This document shows, piece after piece, positions 1 to 7,573 of a stretch of DNA of 9,157 nucleotides. The DNA comes from an uncultured Clostridia bacterium (GTDB taxonomy: Bacteria > Bacillota > Clostridia > Oscillospirales > Oscillospiraceae). Where the stretch lies: positions 1 to 9,157 of the forward strand of contig CAMWSZ010000093.1 of the NCBI GenBank assembly GCA_947177005.1, written 5' to 3'. Numbering within the stretch: position 1 is the stretch's first letter; each line of letters begins with the position of its first letter. A program made the position numbers and the translations under genes. The notes under the pieces are model-generated. The model was not told where the DNA came from and did no database searches. It saw only the letters and a list, made by a program, of their open reading frames with translations.

Positions 1-1519
1 ACGGACCTCTGTCCGTCTCCCGGTTTTTATGCCGCTCCTGTCCCAGACGGCCGTAAAGTTTGACGTACTCACGCAGTTTTTTTGCAAGCGAGGGTGTTGC
101 CTCATACGGCAGAAGACGCCACTGCCAGTTTCCGGCGGCCTTGCCGGGGGTGTTCATGCGGCCCTCCGCGCCTAAGCCTAAGCAGTCCTGCATCTGCACC
201 ACAAACGTATCCGCGATGCTGGACATGCCGCCGCGGATCATGCCCCAGTTGAAGCCCTCGGCGTCGTTCAGACCCAGATATTTCCGGGCCATTGCCACGT
301 CCGAACGGTCCGCCTGCTCCTTCCACTGCATAACCGTCTCGTTATCGTGGGTGCCCACATAGCAGACACAGTTGCGGTCATAGGTGTGGGGCAGGTAATT
401 GCTGGGTTCCCGGGCGTCGAACGCGAATTCCAGCACCTTCATGCCGGGCAGCTTCGAATCGGCCAGCAGCTTATGTACCTCCGGCGTCAGGAAGCCCAGA
501 TCCTCCGCGATGATTTGCAGGTTGGGGAACCAGTTTGTGAGGGTCCCCACCAGGTCCATGCCGGGTCCCTTGCACCAGCGTCCGTTTTTAGCGGTGCTCT
601 CCCCGTAGGGAACGGCCCAGTAGCTCTCGAGTCCCCGGAAGTGGTCGATACGGATGACATCAAAGAGGTGTCCCGCGCCCTCCACGCGGCGAATCCACCA
701 GCCGAAACCGTCGCGTTTCATCCGGCCGTAATCGTACAGCGGGTTGCCCCACAGCTGGCCGTCGGCGCTGAAGTAGTCCGGCGGCACGCCGGAGACGTCG
801 GTGGGCACATGGCCCTCCCCCAGCTGGAAGAATTCCGGCTCCGCCCACACGTCGGCGGAGTCCATTGCCACATAGATCGGCAGATCCCCGATGATCTTGA
901 TGCCCAGCTCGTGGATGTAGTCCCGCAGTGCGTCCCACTGCTTGAAGAACAGGTACTGGAGGTATGAGAAAAAGTCGATATCCTCTTTCAGCTCTCTGCC
1001 GTACTTTTCAATGGCCGCAGGGGTCCGGATAACGATCTCTTTATCCGGCCAGTCCAGCCAGCTTTTCATGCCGAAATGCTTTTTTACGGCCATAAAGAGG
1101 GTATAATTTTTCAGCCACGGATTTTTTTCCCGAAACGCTTCCACTTCCTTCTGATCTCTGGAGAAACCCTTGTCAAAGGCCGCCTTCAGCACCCGGAAAC
1201 GGGACTCGTAGATTTTTCCGTAGTCCACATAGCGGGGCTCAGTGCCCCAGTTGATGTCCTGCAATTCCGATTTGTCCAAAAGACCGTCCTCCGCCAGGAG
1301 GTCCAGGTCGATAAAATAGGGGTTGCCGGCGAAGGTGGAGAAGCTCTGATAGGGGCTGTCTCCGTAGCTGGTGGGGCCTAATGGCAGAAGCTGCCAGTAT
1401 TTTTGTCCGGCGGCGTGAAGAAAACCGGCGAACTCATAGGCTGCGCGTCCCAAGGTGCCGATGCCGTAGGGGGAGGGCAGGGATGAGACCGGCATAAGAA
1501 TCCCGCTGCTGCGGTCCAT
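1..1519 (-). CDS. malQ: 4-alpha-glucanotransferase (amylomaltase, GH77), C-terminal end cut by window edge
   Basis: This is a disproportionating enzyme that transfers alpha-1,4-glucan segments between maltodextrins in the cytoplasm, as part of maltose/maltodextrin and glycogen use. The frame is open from ATG at 1519 to the window edge, giving 506 visible codons; the family is usually about 490-510 residues, so only a few C-terminal residues are missing. The GH77 catalytic triad is visible: nucleophile D292 in IRIDHFRG, acid/base E339 in IIAEDLG, and D392 in GTHDNET. The N-terminus (RSSGILMPVSSLPSPYGIG) is the typical GH77 start, which supports this ATG over the in-frame Met at residue 9. A purine-rich GGAAAGAG lies about 9 nt upstream. 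No other maltodextrin gene is visible, and any downstream partner would lie beyond the left edge. The gene is divergent from the chemoreceptor at 1737. Identification is very secure; only the exact C-terminus is unknown. Confidence 0.96.
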   Translation of the reverse strand, partial: MDRSSGILMPVSSLPSPYGIGTLGRAAYEFAGFLHAAGQKYWQLLPLGPTSYGDSPYQSFSTFAGNPYFIDLDLLAEDGLLDKSELQDINWGTEPRYVDYGKIYESRFRVLKAAFDKGFSRDQKEVEAFREKNPWLKNYTLFMAVKKHFGMKSWLDWPDKEIVIRTPAAIEKYGRELKEDIDFFSYLQYLFFKQWDALRDYIHELGIKIIGDLPIYVAMDSADVWAEPEFFQLGEGHVPTDVSGVPPDYFSADGQLWGNPLYDYGRMKRDGFGWWIRRVEGAGHLFDVIRIDHFRGLESYWAVPYGESTAKNGRWCKGPGMDLVGTLTNWFPNLQIIAEDLGFLTPEVHKLLADSKLPGMKVLEFAFDAREPSNYLPHTYDRNCVCYVGTHDNETVMQWKEQADRSDVAMARKYLGLNDAEGFNWGMIRGGMSSIADTFVVQMQDCLGLGAEGRMNTPGKAAGNWQWRLLPYEATPSLAKKLREYVKLYGRLGQERHKNRETDRGP

Positions 1520-1570
1520 ATCGCATCACTCTTTCCGTTTTATTTTTCAGGGGAAAATACCCCGGCACCT

Positions 1571-1599
1571 ATCATATCATCTGACGCGGCGTCTGTAAA
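1571..1599 (-). promoter_or_regulatory. sigma-A-type promoter of malQ
   Basis: On the minus strand, TTTACA (-35, 1594-1599) and TATGAT (-10, 1571-1576) are separated by exactly 17 nt. Each hexamer matches the consensus at 5 of 6 positions. The predicted transcript start near 1564 gives a leader of about 45 nt before the malQ ATG at 1519. A TTGACA lies slightly further upstream but is badly spaced for this -10. Confidence 0.68.
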
Positions 1600-1661
1600 G
1601 TGTCAAAAGCGCCGGATTGTGTAATGCGGACGAAAAATTATGAAAAAGTGGAGACAGCGTA

Positions 1662-1690
1662 TTGCAATTTGTGGAAAAATAGGGTATGAT
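1662..1690 (+). promoter_or_regulatory. sigma-A-type promoter of the chemoreceptor gene
   Basis: TTGCAA (-35, 1662-1667) and TATGAT (-10, 1685-1690) are separated by 17 nt. The predicted start near 1697 leaves a leader of about 40 nt before the ATG at 1737. The in-frame ATG at 1686 lies inside the -10 box, so it cannot be the translation start of a transcript from this promoter. The hexamers look like the housekeeping sigma factor; no motility-sigma (TAAA/GCCGATAA-type) motif was seen. Confidence 0.65.
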
Positions 1691-1722
1691 CTTTTATATC
1701 GACCCGTTTGATTTGCGGAACG

Positions 1723-1732
1723 AAGGAGAGGG
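1723..1732 (+). promoter_or_regulatory. ribosome binding site fixing the chemoreceptor start
   Basis: AAGGAGAGGG ends 4 nt before the ATG at 1737, and its AGGAG core (1724-1728) is spaced 8 nt from that ATG. This selects 1737 over the upstream in-frame ATG at 1686, which has no such site. Confidence 0.85.
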
Positions 1733-1736
1733 AAAA

Positions 1737-3419
1737 ATGAAAAAAGTAATGGATCAGTCAAAGCAGATTCATCTGCTCAACGGGATCTCCCTGTGTGCAA
1801 TGGTGGTCATGCTGCTGCTGCTGGTGTACCTGAACAGCGTCACCAACCGGCTCAACGAGGCCAACGAGGCCCGCTTTGCGCTCACCTACAACGCCAACCG
1901 TTTCATGAACGGCTCCTCTTGTCTCACCGACGAGGTCCGGGCCTACGCCGCTACCGGAAGGGCGGAGCACTATGAAAACTACTGGAATGAGATCAATGTG
2001 GCAAAAAACCGCGACCAGGGAGTGGCCGCCATGCAGGCCATCGGCATCACGGCCCGTGAACAGGCGATGATTGACGCCATGTCCGCACTCTCCAACCAGC
2101 TGGTGCCGCTGGAGGAAGCCGCTATGGAGAATGTGCAGCGGGGCCGTCTGTCGGCCGCGCTGGATTCTGTCTACAGTACGGAATACGACGACGCCGTCAG
2201 CCAGATCAGCGGCCTCAAGGAGGAGTTTCTCGCGGCGCTGGATTCCCGTACCCAGGCCAGCATCGACGCGCTTGGCCGGCAGCGGATCATAATTAATGCC
2301 CTCAGCATCATTGCCGTGGCGGTGGCGGGACTGATGCAGGTCTACAGTATGCTCTTTACCAAGCGGAAAATCCTGCATCCGGTGCTGACCGTCCGGGATC
2401 AAATGGTGGAGATTTCCAGCGGCAATCTGTCGGCCTCCTTCCCGCTGGAGCCGGATACGTCTGAAATCGGTATGCTGGTATCCTCCATTCACGAGACAAA
2501 ACGGAAATTGAAGCAGTACATACAGGACATCGACCGTACCCTCTCTCAAATGGCCGCCGGAAGAATGGATGTCTCGGTGGGGAATGACTATGCGGGTGAA
2601 TTCCAGCCGATTCAGCGGGCAATGACCCAGATCCTCCAATCGCTGAACACGGCCCTTGCGCAGATCAACTCTACCGCCTTTGCCCTGAACGAGGAATCCA
2701 GCCGTCTGGCCTCCGACGCACAGATCCTCTCCAGCGGCGCCAGCGATCAGGCGTTTACGGTAGCGGAACTGTCAGAGAACATCCAAAAGCTGTCCGAGCA
2801 GGTGAACAGGACGTCGGCGGACGCCAGCAGCGCCCGGCAGTGCTCCAGCGATACCGAGAATCAGCTCCAATTGTGCAGCAAAAAAATGAGGGAGCTGAAC
2901 GGCGCAATGGATGCGATTGCGCGGTCCTCCCAGCAGATCAGCGGCATCACCGCCACCATTGAAAACATCTCCTTCCAAACCAACATTCTGGCTTTGAACG
3001 CCGCTGTGGAGGCAGCCCGGGCCGGTTCTGCGGGCAAGGGCTTTGCGGTTGTGGCGGACGAGGTGCAGAGCCTTGCCAATAAAAGTACACTGGCCGCGAA
3101 AGAAATCACCAATCTGATTCAGGAGTCCATACGTCTTGTCAGTCAGGGCACCGCCCTCTCCGCAGATACCGCCGCTGCGTTGGACGGCGGTGTGGCCGGG
3201 GCGAAGCAGTCAATGGAGCTGGTGGCCGGAATCGCACGGTCGGCGGACGAGCAGGCCGCTGATCTGGTCCGGCTGACCGCGGGCATGGATCAGATCTCGG
3301 ACGTTGTCAAGACCACGGCCGGTACTGCGGAAAAATCCGCCGCCGCTGCACAGCAGCTTCAGGGCCAGGCCCAGAGGCTGAAGGATTCCACCCAGCAGTT
3401 CCGGCTCCGGAAAAACTGA
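1737..3419 (+). CDS. methyl-accepting chemotaxis protein with tandem HAMP-like segments
   Basis: A membrane chemoreceptor of 560 residues that would signal through CheW/CheA to the flagellar motor. Visible order: short cytoplasmic N-terminus; TM1 about residues 13-33; an extracytoplasmic, mainly helical sensor of about 150 residues (34-183), consistent with a four-helix-bundle MCP sensor; TM2 about 184-207; HAMP about 208-262; a second HAMP-like segment about 263-310 (QMAAGRMDVSVGNDYAGEF); then the coiled-coil signalling domain. The hairpin tip is strongly conserved at 412-430 (FQTNILALNAAVEAARAG), with Tsr-equivalent F413, N421, E425 and R428 retained. The position matching Tsr E391 is Ser (S431). 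There is no C-terminal NWETF-type CheR-docking pentapeptide; the protein ends FRLRKN. The ligand is unknown. No che or flagellar gene lies nearby, so it is an orphan receptor in this window. The start was chosen from the ribosome binding site and promoter. Confidence 0.95.
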   Translation: MKKVMDQSKQIHLLNGISLCAMVVMLLLLVYLNSVTNRLNEANEARFALTYNANRFMNGSSCLTDEVRAYAATGRAEHYENYWNEINVAKNRDQGVAAMQAIGITAREQAMIDAMSALSNQLVPLEEAAMENVQRGRLSAALDSVYSTEYDDAVSQISGLKEEFLAALDSRTQASIDALGRQRIIINALSIIAVAVAGLMQVYSMLFTKRKILHPVLTVRDQMVEISSGNLSASFPLEPDTSEIGMLVSSIHETKRKLKQYIQDIDRTLSQMAAGRMDVSVGNDYAGEFQPIQRAMTQILQSLNTALAQINSTAFALNEESSRLASDAQILSSGASDQAFTVAELSENIQKLSEQVNRTSADASSARQCSSDTENQLQLCSKKMRELNGAMDAIARSSQQISGITATIENISFQTNILALNAAVEAARAGSAGKGFAVVADEVQSLANKSTLAAKEITNLIQESIRLVSQGTALSADTAAALDGGVAGAKQSMELVAGIARSADEQAADLVRLTAGMDQISDVVKTTAGTAEKSAAAAQQLQGQAQRLKDSTQQFRLRKN

Positions 3420-3426
3420 TTTCCCG

Positions 3427-3466
3427 AAAAAATCCCCCGCGGATACCGGTTCCGTGGGGGATTTTG
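3427..3466. terminator. bidirectional rho-independent terminator between convergent genes
   Basis: A 14-bp stem pairs 3429-3442 with 3452-3465 around a 9-nt loop. It comprises five A-T pairs, a five-pair C/G block, one G-U and three G-C pairs. On the minus strand the hairpin is flanked by a run of six T (3427-3432), giving a classical terminator for prfC transcripts entering from the right only if they read past its stop at 3468. On the plus strand TTTT (3462-3465) closes the stem for the chemoreceptor transcript, whose stop ends at 3419. One hairpin therefore probably serves both genes. Confidence 0.85.
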
Positions 3467-3467
3467 C

Positions 3468-5054
3468 TTATCCGGCCGCCGTCATAGACTCGGCCAATTC
3501 CAGTCCGGGGTTGTGCTTGAGCAGGTAGCCCACAGGCCATTCTCCCGTATACGCAATGAGATGATGATCCCGGAAATCCTCCAGCAAAGCCGCGTCGGCG
3601 CACAGCGTCAGGTCCTTCAGCTCCACGGGACTGGCCGCAATGCGCCGCAGGTGGTCGTAGGGCAGACCGGTCATGCGCAGCTCTACGCCGTATTCACTGC
3701 GCATCCGGTACTGGAACACGTCGAATTGCAGCGTGCCCACCACCCCCACGACGACCTCCTCCATTCCGGCATAGGGGATTTTGAAGATCTGGACCGCGCC
3801 CTCCTGCGCGATCTGTTCGGTGCCCTTGATAAACTGCTTGCGCTTCATGGTATCCATGGGGCTGACCCGCATAAAATGTTCCGGCTCAAAGGTAGGAATC
3901 CCCAAGAACCTGAACTTTTTCCCCGGCATCGTTACCGTATCGCCGATAGAGAACATCCCCGGGTCGAACACGCCGATGATATCCCCGGCATACGCCTCCT
4001 CAATGATCTCCCGTTCCGCGGCCAGCATCTGCTGTGGCTGACTGAGGCGCATTTTTTTCCCGCTCTGCATGTGCAGCACCTCGGCATCCCGCCGGAACTG
4101 TCCGGAACAGACCCGCATAAAGGCGATGCGGTCCCGGTGCGCTTTATTCATGTTTGCCTGAATTTTGAAGACAAAGGCGGAAAAATCGGGGGAAAATGCG
4201 TCGATCTCCCCGCTGTCGGACATACGGTTCAGGGGAGGGGTGGTCATGCGGAGAAACTCCTCCAGAAACGGCTCGACGCCGAAATTGGTCAGGGCTGAGC
4301 CGAAGAATACAGGGCTGAGAGTGCCCTCCCGCACGGCCTGCAAATCAAACTCACGGCCCGCCCCCAGCAGCTCCACGTCATCCCGCAGCGCCTGCCAGCG
4401 GTTCCCGCCGATGACTTCCCCAACAGCAGGGTCGTCCAGCCGCACCTCTACGGAGTCCGCTTTTTTCCCGCGGCCCGCGCCGGAAAAGAACAGAATTCTT
4501 TCCCGTTCCCGGTCGTAGACGCCCTGAAACTCCTTTCCGCAGCCAATGGGCCAGTTGACGGCGTAGGTATCGATTCCCAGCTCCCGCTCCACCTCCTCGC
4601 ACAGAGAAAGCGGATCTTTGGTTTCCCGGTCCATTTTATTGATAAAGGTAAAAATGGGGATGTGCCGCATGGCGCAGACCCGAAACAGCTTCCGCGTCTG
4701 CGGCTCCACGCCCTTCGCCCCGTCGATGACCATGACGGCGGAATCGGCGGCCATAAGAGTCCGGTAGGTATCCTCCGAAAAATCCTGGTGGCCCGGTGTG
4801 TCCAGAATATTGACGCAGAAGCCGCCGTGCTGAAACTGCATCACGGAAGAGGTGACGGAAATGCCTCTCTGCTTTTCGATCTCCATCCAGTCGGAGGTGG
4901 CGGCGCGGGCGCGTTTGCCCTTGACCTCCCCGGCCTGCGCGATAGCGCCGCCGTAAAGCAGGAATTTTTCGGTTAAAGTGGTTTTTCCGGCGTCGGGGTG
5001 GGAGATAATCGCAAACGTCCGGCGCCGGGTGATTTCATCATGCAGGGCAGACAT
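3468..5054 (-). CDS. prfC: peptide chain release factor 3 (RF3)
   Basis: A translational GTPase that recycles RF1/RF2 from the ribosome after peptide release. It has 528 residues, the usual RF3 length. GTPase motifs are intact: G1 HPDAGKTT (19-26), the switch region around EKQRGISVTSS (60-70), G3 DTPGHQD (85-91) and G4 NKMD (139-142). The sequence after the G domain continues colinearly through the remaining RF3 domains to the stop at 3468-3470. The start is fixed by AGGAGG at 5063-5068, 8 nt upstream of ATG. The gene converges with the chemoreceptor gene and shares its terminator. It lies downstream of the PARG-like gene, with a 98-nt gap that holds its own probable promoter and no obvious terminator, so some read-through from upstream is possible. 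The RF3-specific N-terminus and overall colinearity favour RF3 over EF-G or tetracycline-resistance ribosomal protection proteins. Confidence 0.97.
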   Translation of the reverse strand: MSALHDEITRRRTFAIISHPDAGKTTLTEKFLLYGGAIAQAGEVKGKRARAATSDWMEIEKQRGISVTSSVMQFQHGGFCVNILDTPGHQDFSEDTYRTLMAADSAVMVIDGAKGVEPQTRKLFRVCAMRHIPIFTFINKMDRETKDPLSLCEEVERELGIDTYAVNWPIGCGKEFQGVYDRERERILFFSGAGRGKKADSVEVRLDDPAVGEVIGGNRWQALRDDVELLGAGREFDLQAVREGTLSPVFFGSALTNFGVEPFLEEFLRMTTPPLNRMSDSGEIDAFSPDFSAFVFKIQANMNKAHRDRIAFMRVCSGQFRRDAEVLHMQSGKKMRLSQPQQMLAAEREIIEEAYAGDIIGVFDPGMFSIGDTVTMPGKKFRFLGIPTFEPEHFMRVSPMDTMKRKQFIKGTEQIAQEGAVQIFKIPYAGMEEVVVGVVGTLQFDVFQYRMRSEYGVELRMTGLPYDHLRRIAASPVELKDLTLCADAALLEDFRDHHLIAYTGEWPVGYLLKHNPGLELAESMTAAG

Positions 5055-5091
5055 AGACAGTGCCTCCTATTGAAAACATACAGATTTGACC

Positions 5092-5120
5092 AATTTATCA
5101 CATTTTATCCGGTTTTGCAA
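5092..5120 (-). promoter_or_regulatory. probable promoter of prfC
   Basis: On the minus strand, TTGCAA (-35, 5115-5120) and TAAATT (-10, 5092-5097) are spaced 17 nt apart. The -10 matches only 4 of 6 positions. A nearby TAAAAT is a better hexamer but has no -35 at suitable distance. The predicted start is near 5085, about 30 nt before the ATG at 5054. Confidence 0.45.
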
Positions 5121-5152
5121 GGGGGCGCACGATTTCTTTTCAGGACGGACAG

Positions 5153-5998
5153 TCAGCCCAGAGCCTGACAGAACGCATCATAATTGCCTCTGTCCCGTGA
5201 GGAGCAGTAGACCGCGAACTCGATTTTGCTGAAAACGCCTGCAAACTCCGGCAGAATTTCCCGGTAAGCCTGCGCCACGATCTCCGGTTTGTTCCGGAAC
5301 GCGCCGCAGCCAAAGGCTCCCAGCACTAAAATGTCCGCGCCGTGAGCGGCGGCAACGGCCAGCATATGCCGTGCCCGTGAACGGTGCAGCTCCAGCAGCT
5401 CCGCGTCCGATACCTGTACCGCCTTATCCTGTCCGGGATTCATCGGATTATTGGGCCGGGGCCGCAGGTTGGGCGCAGCGCAGGTAATGACATCTACCGT
5501 CCGCCAAGCGTTTTCCGGCAGACGCATGGGGGTGGGGGTGTCGGACTTGATGATGACGATATCCGGCGAGTAGATGCAGGCGTCTGTATAACGGACATCA
5601 TGGCGTTTTCTGTGGAAGCTGTAATAACCCTCCCACAATTTTTGGGTGTTCAACACCGGATAGAGAGTGGAACAGCGGCACAGGCATTCCTCCTGCGCAC
5701 CGCTGCCCAGCGTCACGCCGCCGCCCGGATTAGTAGCGGACGCGAAGTTGTGGACGGCGGCCTTTTTTCCGGGATTGTCCCGCAGCAGACGGACTGCTGC
5801 CTCAAAGCTGCGGGCTTTTGTGACCGTGACCTCGGTTTTCACGCCGTCCTTTGCGGGCCGTATGGCCGGATACTCCGCGGCGGGATACAGCACGGTTCCC
5901 GCAATAGATTTCCGCACGGCCTCCGCCAGCACCGGGTTTTCCTGATACCATGCCTCAGTATCCTGAAATATCTCAATCAGTTGGTCTCTTTTTGCCAT
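5153..5998 (-). CDS. microbial-type PARG-like protein (TIGR02452 family)
   Basis: A 281-residue protein matching the TIGR02452 / microbial poly(ADP-ribose) glycohydrolase-like family, whose macrodomain-like fold binds ADP-ribose. The PARG signature GGG-X7-QEE is present (GGG 92-94, QEE 102-104), with E104 in the position of the catalytic glutamate. The preceding HNFASATNPGGG and the later LGAFGCGAFRN (226-236) are the other conserved blocks. Family knowledge predicts hydrolysis of ADP-ribose O-glycosidic bonds; the physiological substrate here is unknown. There is no signal peptide or membrane segment, so it is probably cytoplasmic. GAGGTG at 6004-6009 lies 5 nt before the ATG. Its start is 34 nt downstream of the glpK stop with no terminator or credible promoter between, so co-transcription with glpK is likely. 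All core motifs look intact. Activity is inferred from the motif only. Confidence 0.88.
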   Translation of the reverse strand: MAKRDQLIEIFQDTEAWYQENPVLAEAVRKSIAGTVLYPAAEYPAIRPAKDGVKTEVTVTKARSFEAAVRLLRDNPGKKAAVHNFASATNPGGGVTLGSGAQEECLCRCSTLYPVLNTQKLWEGYYSFHRKRHDVRYTDACIYSPDIVIIKSDTPTPMRLPENAWRTVDVITCAAPNLRPRPNNPMNPGQDKAVQVSDAELLELHRSRARHMLAVAAAHGADILVLGAFGCGAFRNKPEIVAQAYREILPEFAGVFSKIEFAVYCSSRDRGNYDAFCQALG

Positions 5999-6032
5999 GT
6001 TTACACCTCATTATTTTGAATTTTATTCATCT

Positions 6033-7517
6033 TTACCGCGCCCAATCCCTGCTCCGGCCCACCGCTTTATGCCAATCCCTCAGCAGCTTCTCCCGCACCT
6101 CGTCCGTCATGTCCGGACGGAAGGACGTCTCGCACTGCCAGAGCCGTTTGATTTCCTCTTTGTCCTTCCACATCCCGACCGCCAGCCCCGCCAGATCCGC
6201 CGCACCCAGCGCGGTGGTTTCCCGAATCACGGGACGCCGTACCTCACGGCCGATGATATCGGCCTGGAACTGCATCAGAAACGCATCGCAGCTGGCGCCG
6301 CCGTCGGCCTTCAGGGAATTCAGCGGCAGGCCGGTGTCGGCCTCCATTGCATGAACCAGATCCGCGGATTGATACGCAATCGACTCCTGCGCCGCCCGGA
6401 CGATATGCTCCCGTTTTGTGCCGCGGGTGATTCCGACAATCGCACCCCGGGCATACATATCCCAATACGGCGCACCCAGTCCCGTAAAGGCCGGCACCAG
6501 ATACACGCCGCCGTTTCCTCCGGCCTTCCGCGCATAATATTCCGCGTCCCGGCTGTCGGGGAAAAAGCGCAGCTCATCCCGCAGCCACTGGATCACCGCG
6601 CCGCCTACGAATACAGACCCCTCCAGCGCGTACTGCACCTTGCCGTCCAGACCAGAAGCAATGGTTGTAATCAGTCCGTTGCGGCTCCGGCAGGGTTTTT
6701 CTCCTGTGTTCATCAGCAGGAAACAGCCTGTTCCATATGTATTTTTCGCATCGCCGGGAGAAAAGCAGGTCTGTCCGAAGAGCGCGGCCTGCTGGTCTCC
6801 GGCGATTCCCGCAATCGGCACTCGGACGCCCTGAAGATCGGTATAGCCGTAGATTTCGCTGGAGGAACAGACCCGCGGCAGCATCGTCCGGGGGATATCC
6901 AGCGCCTGCAAAAGCGTATCGTCCCAGTCCAGCCGGTGGATATCGTAGAGCATGGTGCGGGAGGCGTTGGTATAGTCCGTGACATGGGCCGCGCCGCCTG
7001 TCAGCTTCCAGACCAGCCAGCTGTCCACCGTGCCGAATAAGATCTCACCCCGGCGGGCTTTTTCCCGCGCACCGTCCACGCGGTCCAAAATCCATTTGAT
7101 TTTTGTGGCGGAGAAATAGGCATCCGGCACCAGTCCGGTCGTATTGCGGATGTGCTCCTCCAGACCGGCGGCAATCAGCTCACCGACAACGGGTGCGGTC
7201 CGGCGGCACTGCCATACAATGGCGTTATAGATTGGTTTACCAGTGGTACGGTCCCAAAGTATGGTGGTCTCCCGCTGGTTCGTGATGCCAATGGCGGCAA
7301 TCTCCGCCGGGTCAACGCCGGTTTTCGCAATGACCTCCATCATCACCGCGTACTGCGATGACCAGATCTCCATTGCGTTATGTTCGACCCAGCCCTCCTG
7401 CGGATAGAGCTGGGTAAACTCCTTCTGGCTGACGCCCTGTATATTCTGTTCCCTGTCAAAGAGGATCACACGGGAACTGGTGGTTCCCTGATCTAACGCA
7501 AGAATATATTTCCCCAT
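6033..7517 (-). CDS. glpK: glycerol kinase
   Basis: Phosphorylates glycerol to sn-glycerol-3-phosphate with ATP in the cytoplasm, committing glycerol to glycolysis or lipid synthesis. It is a 494-residue FGGY-family kinase, close to the usual 495-505. Visible motifs: the N-terminal phosphate-binding loop DQGTTSSR (9-16); glycerol contacts in NQRET (R82, E83) and Y134; catalytic base D241 in IAGDQQAALFGQ; and the second nucleotide-binding half around YGTGCFLLMNTG. The loop before D241 reads YTDLQGVRVPI (225-235). It lacks the HFYG-type histidine that HPr phosphorylates in enterococci and bacilli. A strong ribosome binding site, AAGGAGGGG (7522-7530), with its AGGAGG core 6 nt from ATG, fixes the start. 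The gene has its own promoter and is probably followed in the same transcript by the PARG-like gene. No glpF, glpD or glpP is adjacent. Other FGGY kinases are unlikely given the GlpK-specific motifs. Confidence 0.97.
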   Translation of the reverse strand: MGKYILALDQGTTSSRVILFDREQNIQGVSQKEFTQLYPQEGWVEHNAMEIWSSQYAVMMEVIAKTGVDPAEIAAIGITNQRETTILWDRTTGKPIYNAIVWQCRRTAPVVGELIAAGLEEHIRNTTGLVPDAYFSATKIKWILDRVDGAREKARRGEILFGTVDSWLVWKLTGGAAHVTDYTNASRTMLYDIHRLDWDDTLLQALDIPRTMLPRVCSSSEIYGYTDLQGVRVPIAGIAGDQQAALFGQTCFSPGDAKNTYGTGCFLLMNTGEKPCRSRNGLITTIASGLDGKVQYALEGSVFVGGAVIQWLRDELRFFPDSRDAEYYARKAGGNGGVYLVPAFTGLGAPYWDMYARGAIVGITRGTKREHIVRAAQESIAYQSADLVHAMEADTGLPLNSLKADGGASCDAFLMQFQADIIGREVRRPVIRETTALGAADLAGLAVGMWKDKEEIKRLWQCETSFRPDMTDEVREKLLRDWHKAVGRSRDWAR

Positions 7518-7544
7518 ACAGCCCCTCCTTTGTTCATTTTCCCC

Positions 7545-7573
7545 ATTGTATCATCCGGCCCGGAACCAGTCAA
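7545..7573 (-). promoter_or_regulatory. promoter of glpK, overlapping the end of the SLOG gene
   Basis: On the minus strand, TTGACT (-35, 7568-7573) and TACAAT (-10, 7545-7550) are spaced 17 nt apart, each one mismatch from consensus. The -35 overlaps the stop codon of the upstream SLOG gene (7570-7572). The predicted start near 7538 gives a leader of only about 20 nt. No catabolite-responsive element or antiterminator leader was recognised. Confidence 0.68.

Noticed and set aside
1..16. Perfect inverted repeat ACGGAC/GTCCGT with a 4-nt loop at the left edge.
   Set aside because: It lies within the last visible codons of malQ and has no visible T-tract. It could be part of a terminator beyond the edge, but this cannot be judged from the window.
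347..967. Plus-strand open frames opposite malQ, including one of 206 codons.
   Set aside because: They oppose the MalQ catalytic region, which is conserved in the other strand. No domain or ribosome binding site was seen.
1550..1563. Small hairpin GGGG-AAAATA-CCCC in the malQ leader.
   Set aside because: Only 4 bp, and on the transcribed strand it is followed by A-rich rather than T-rich sequence. It is not a terminator, and there is no evidence of an operator.
1686..1736. Upstream in-frame ATG extending the chemoreceptor by 17 residues.
   Set aside because: It sits inside the predicted -10 box and has no ribosome binding site, while the ATG at 1737 has a strong one. The extension does not look like an MCP N-terminus.
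1758..2639. Long minus-strand open frame (293 codons) opposite the chemoreceptor.
   Set aside because: Antisense shadow of a clearly conserved coding sequence; His/Gly/Arg-rich translation without a recognisable family.
3513..4298. Plus-strand open frame (261 codons) opposite prfC.
   Set aside because: Shadow of the conserved RF3 sequence, located beyond the shared terminator and without its own start signals.
5055..5152. Possible terminator after the PARG-like gene.
   Set aside because: No stable hairpin followed by a T-run could be found by eye in this gap. Only the probable prfC promoter is supported.
5997..7040. Long plus-strand open frame (347 codons) opposite glpK.
   Set aside because: It is a high-GC antisense shadow of glpK. 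Its translation is rich in Arg/Pro/His, lacks any recognisable domain and has no supporting ribosome binding site.
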